15,724 nt of DNA, taken from assembly GCA_934700265.1 (NCBI GenBank), contig CAKUXH010000016.1:1-15724 (forward strand), in the 5' to 3' direction. Below, one piece after another: positions 14,492-15,724 of the stretch; the stretch's first letter is position 1, and every line of letters begins with the position of its first letter. The notes beneath the pieces were generated by a model. It worked only from the letters and a program-made list of their open reading frames with translations. It was not told where the DNA came from and made no database searches. Made by a program: the position numbers and the translations under genes. Source of the DNA: an uncultured Opitutales bacterium. GTDB lineage: Bacteria; Verrucomicrobiota; Verrucomicrobiia; Opitutales; UBA9783.

Positions 14492-15724
14492 TTATTTCAA
14501 GGTTGGATATAATAGTGTGTCTCGAATATTGTCAGCTTCTGTTAGCAAAATACAGAGACGATCAATACCGATTCCCATACCGCCAGCAGGTGGCATCCCG
14601 TATTCAAGTGCTGTTAAGAAATCGTTATCAACTTTTTGAATCTCTTCTCCTGCTTGAATCTCAAACATGCGTCGTTGGACAAAGGGATCATTTTGCTCAG
14701 AGTAAGCTGGAGCAATTTCTTGCCCATTAATATATAATTCAAAAACATCGATATAACGATCATCTTTTTCGTTGATTTTTGCTAAAGGACATAATTCTTT
14801 AGGTAATTGAGTAACGTAAGTCGGTTGAATTAAATTAGGAGCAATGCATTTTTCAAATACATTATTAGTGATTTCGAAATCTTCACAATTTGGATTTACT
14901 TCAATTTCAAGTTCTTTGCATTTTTGTAGTTTTTCTTTGCGCGTACGAGAAAACCATTGATGATCTTGGGTTGCTTCAAAAATGCAATCCGTATAGGTTA
15001 CTTCGCGCCATTTCCCGCTTAGCTCAATCGTTTGTCCTGTGTAACTTTTGAGTGTTGTTTTACCAATGACATTTTTGCAAAGATATTGAATTAGATCGTA
15101 TACAAGTGTCATCATACTGTGATAATCACTGTAGGCTTGATAGAGTTCAATCATTGTAAACTCTGGGTTGTGTCGACGTGATAGACCTTCGTTGCGGAAA
15201 TTACGACCGATTTCAAACACACGATCATAGCCTCCTACAAGCATTCGTTTTAGATAAAGTTCAAGAGAAATTCTTAGATAAAACTCACGATCTAATGCGT
15301 TCATATGCGTTGTAAAAGGCCTTGCGGCAGCTCCTCCAGCAACGTCTTGCAGCATAGGTGTTTCTACTTCAATAAAGTCACGTTGCCATAAAAATTCACG
15401 AATACCTTTAATAATATTTGAACGTTTAAAAAACCGTTCGCGTGATTCGGGGTTGATAATCAAGTCAAGATAACGTTGACGGTAAATCGTATCTGGATTG
15501 CTTAATCCATGAAACTTATCAGGAAGGGGGCGAAAAGATTTAGAAACAAGGGTATATTTATGTGCTCTAAGGGTAATTTCTCCAGTACTTGTGCGAAAAA
15601 CTTCACCTTCTACGCCGATAAAATCACCGATATCTAATTTTTTAAAATGATCGTAAGCTTCTTTACCAATACCTGTATCTTCATTGTTAGATACATAAAT
15701 TTGCAACATGCCTTTTTGTTCTAA
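14492..15724 (-). CDS. lysS: Lysyl-tRNA synthetase, class II (5' end outside the window)
   Basis: Charges tRNA-Lys with lysine. Frame is open to the window edge: five codons (LEQKG) precede the internal ATG at 15707-15709, so that ATG is not the true start. By comparison with roughly 500-residue family members, about 90 N-terminal residues are missing. Counting from that Met: the end of the OB-fold anticodon domain (to about 55); class II motif 1 FIEVETPML (112-120); motif 2 FRNEGLSRRHNPEFTMIE (171-188); the lysine-pocket region PLAKINEKDDRYIDVFELYINGQEIAPAYSEQNDP (308-342); and motif 3 GMGIGIDRL (377-385), then the IRDTLLYPTLK end. All catalytic motifs are intact. It is the upstream gene of a lysS-glycosyltransferase-ligase run. 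Confidence 0.97.
   Translation of the reverse strand, partial: LEQKGMLQIYVSNNEDTGIGKEAYDHFKKLDIGDFIGVEGEVFRTSTGEITLRAHKYTLVSKSFRPLPDKFHGLSNPDTIYRQRYLDLIINPESRERFFKRSNIIKGIREFLWQRDFIEVETPMLQDVAGGAAARPFTTHMNALDREFYLRISLELYLKRMLVGGYDRVFEIGRNFRNEGLSRRHNPEFTMIELYQAYSDYHSMMTLVYDLIQYLCKNVIGKTTLKSYTGQTIELSGKWREVTYTDCIFEATQDHQWFSRTRKEKLQKCKELEIEVNPNCEDFEITNNVFEKCIAPNLIQPTYVTQLPKELCPLAKINEKDDRYIDVFELYINGQEIAPAYSEQNDPFVQRRMFEIQAGEEIQKVDNDFLTALEYGMPPAGGMGIGIDRLCILLTEADNIRDTLLYPTLK

Overview
The window is visibly AT-rich, gene-dense bacterial DNA from a diderm (Gram-negative-type) organism: it carries lipid A (lpxD), outer-membrane assembly (bamA, ompH/skp) and polysaccharide genes. The order rplY-pth-rpsF-...-rplI and the order bamA-ompH-lpxD are both familiar from Chlamydiae and their PVC-superphylum relatives such as Verrucomicrobia. 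I therefore infer a PVC-type, probably Verrucomicrobia-like or Lentisphaera-like bacterium. This rests on synteny and protein style only; no 16S gene is present.

Layout. (1) Bases 1-670, plus strand: a type IV prepilin gene in two frames. An octanucleotide tandem array (1-85, cut by the window edge) runs in frame into the prepilin processing site (GF-TLMEL). A perfect 16-bp tandem duplication (130-161) then shifts the frame, separating the N-terminal helix from an intact body. (2) Bases 9514 down to 667, minus strand: ten tightly packed genes in the order rplY-pth-rpsF-ssb-rplI-dnaB-bamA-ompH-lpxD-prs. Gaps run from a 4-base overlap to 39 bases, so this looks like one long housekeeping and envelope operon. 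(3) Bases 9515-9731: the longest intergenic stretch, with a 12-bp palindrome and a weak promoter candidate for the operon. (4) Bases 9732-10895, minus strand: an acidic protein I do not recognise. (5) Bases 10956-12287, plus strand: miaB, divergent from the unknown gene and overlapping the end of the next gene tail to tail. (6) Bases 15724 down to 12267, minus strand: lysS (5' end outside the window), a family 8 glycosyltransferase and an O-antigen ligase/polymerase-like membrane protein. They are separated by 4 and 1 bases and probably co-transcribed.

The operon couples translation (L25, S6, L9, peptidyl-tRNA hydrolase), replication (DnaB, SSB), outer-membrane assembly (BamA with the Skp-like chaperone OmpH), lipid A acylation (LpxD) and PRPP synthesis (a divergent Prs). 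The right-hand cluster links lysyl-tRNA charging with surface-sugar synthesis.

The most interesting signal is that both genes with short tandem repeats encode predicted surface structures. The prepilin has an 8-bp array plus a 16-bp duplication, which change frame. The O-antigen ligase-like protein has eight perfect 9-bp copies, which keep frame and vary a predicted membrane segment. This is what slippage-driven phase or antigenic variation would look like, but one sequence cannot show that copy number varies. No tRNA, rRNA, CRISPR, insertion sequence or convincing intrinsic terminator was seen.
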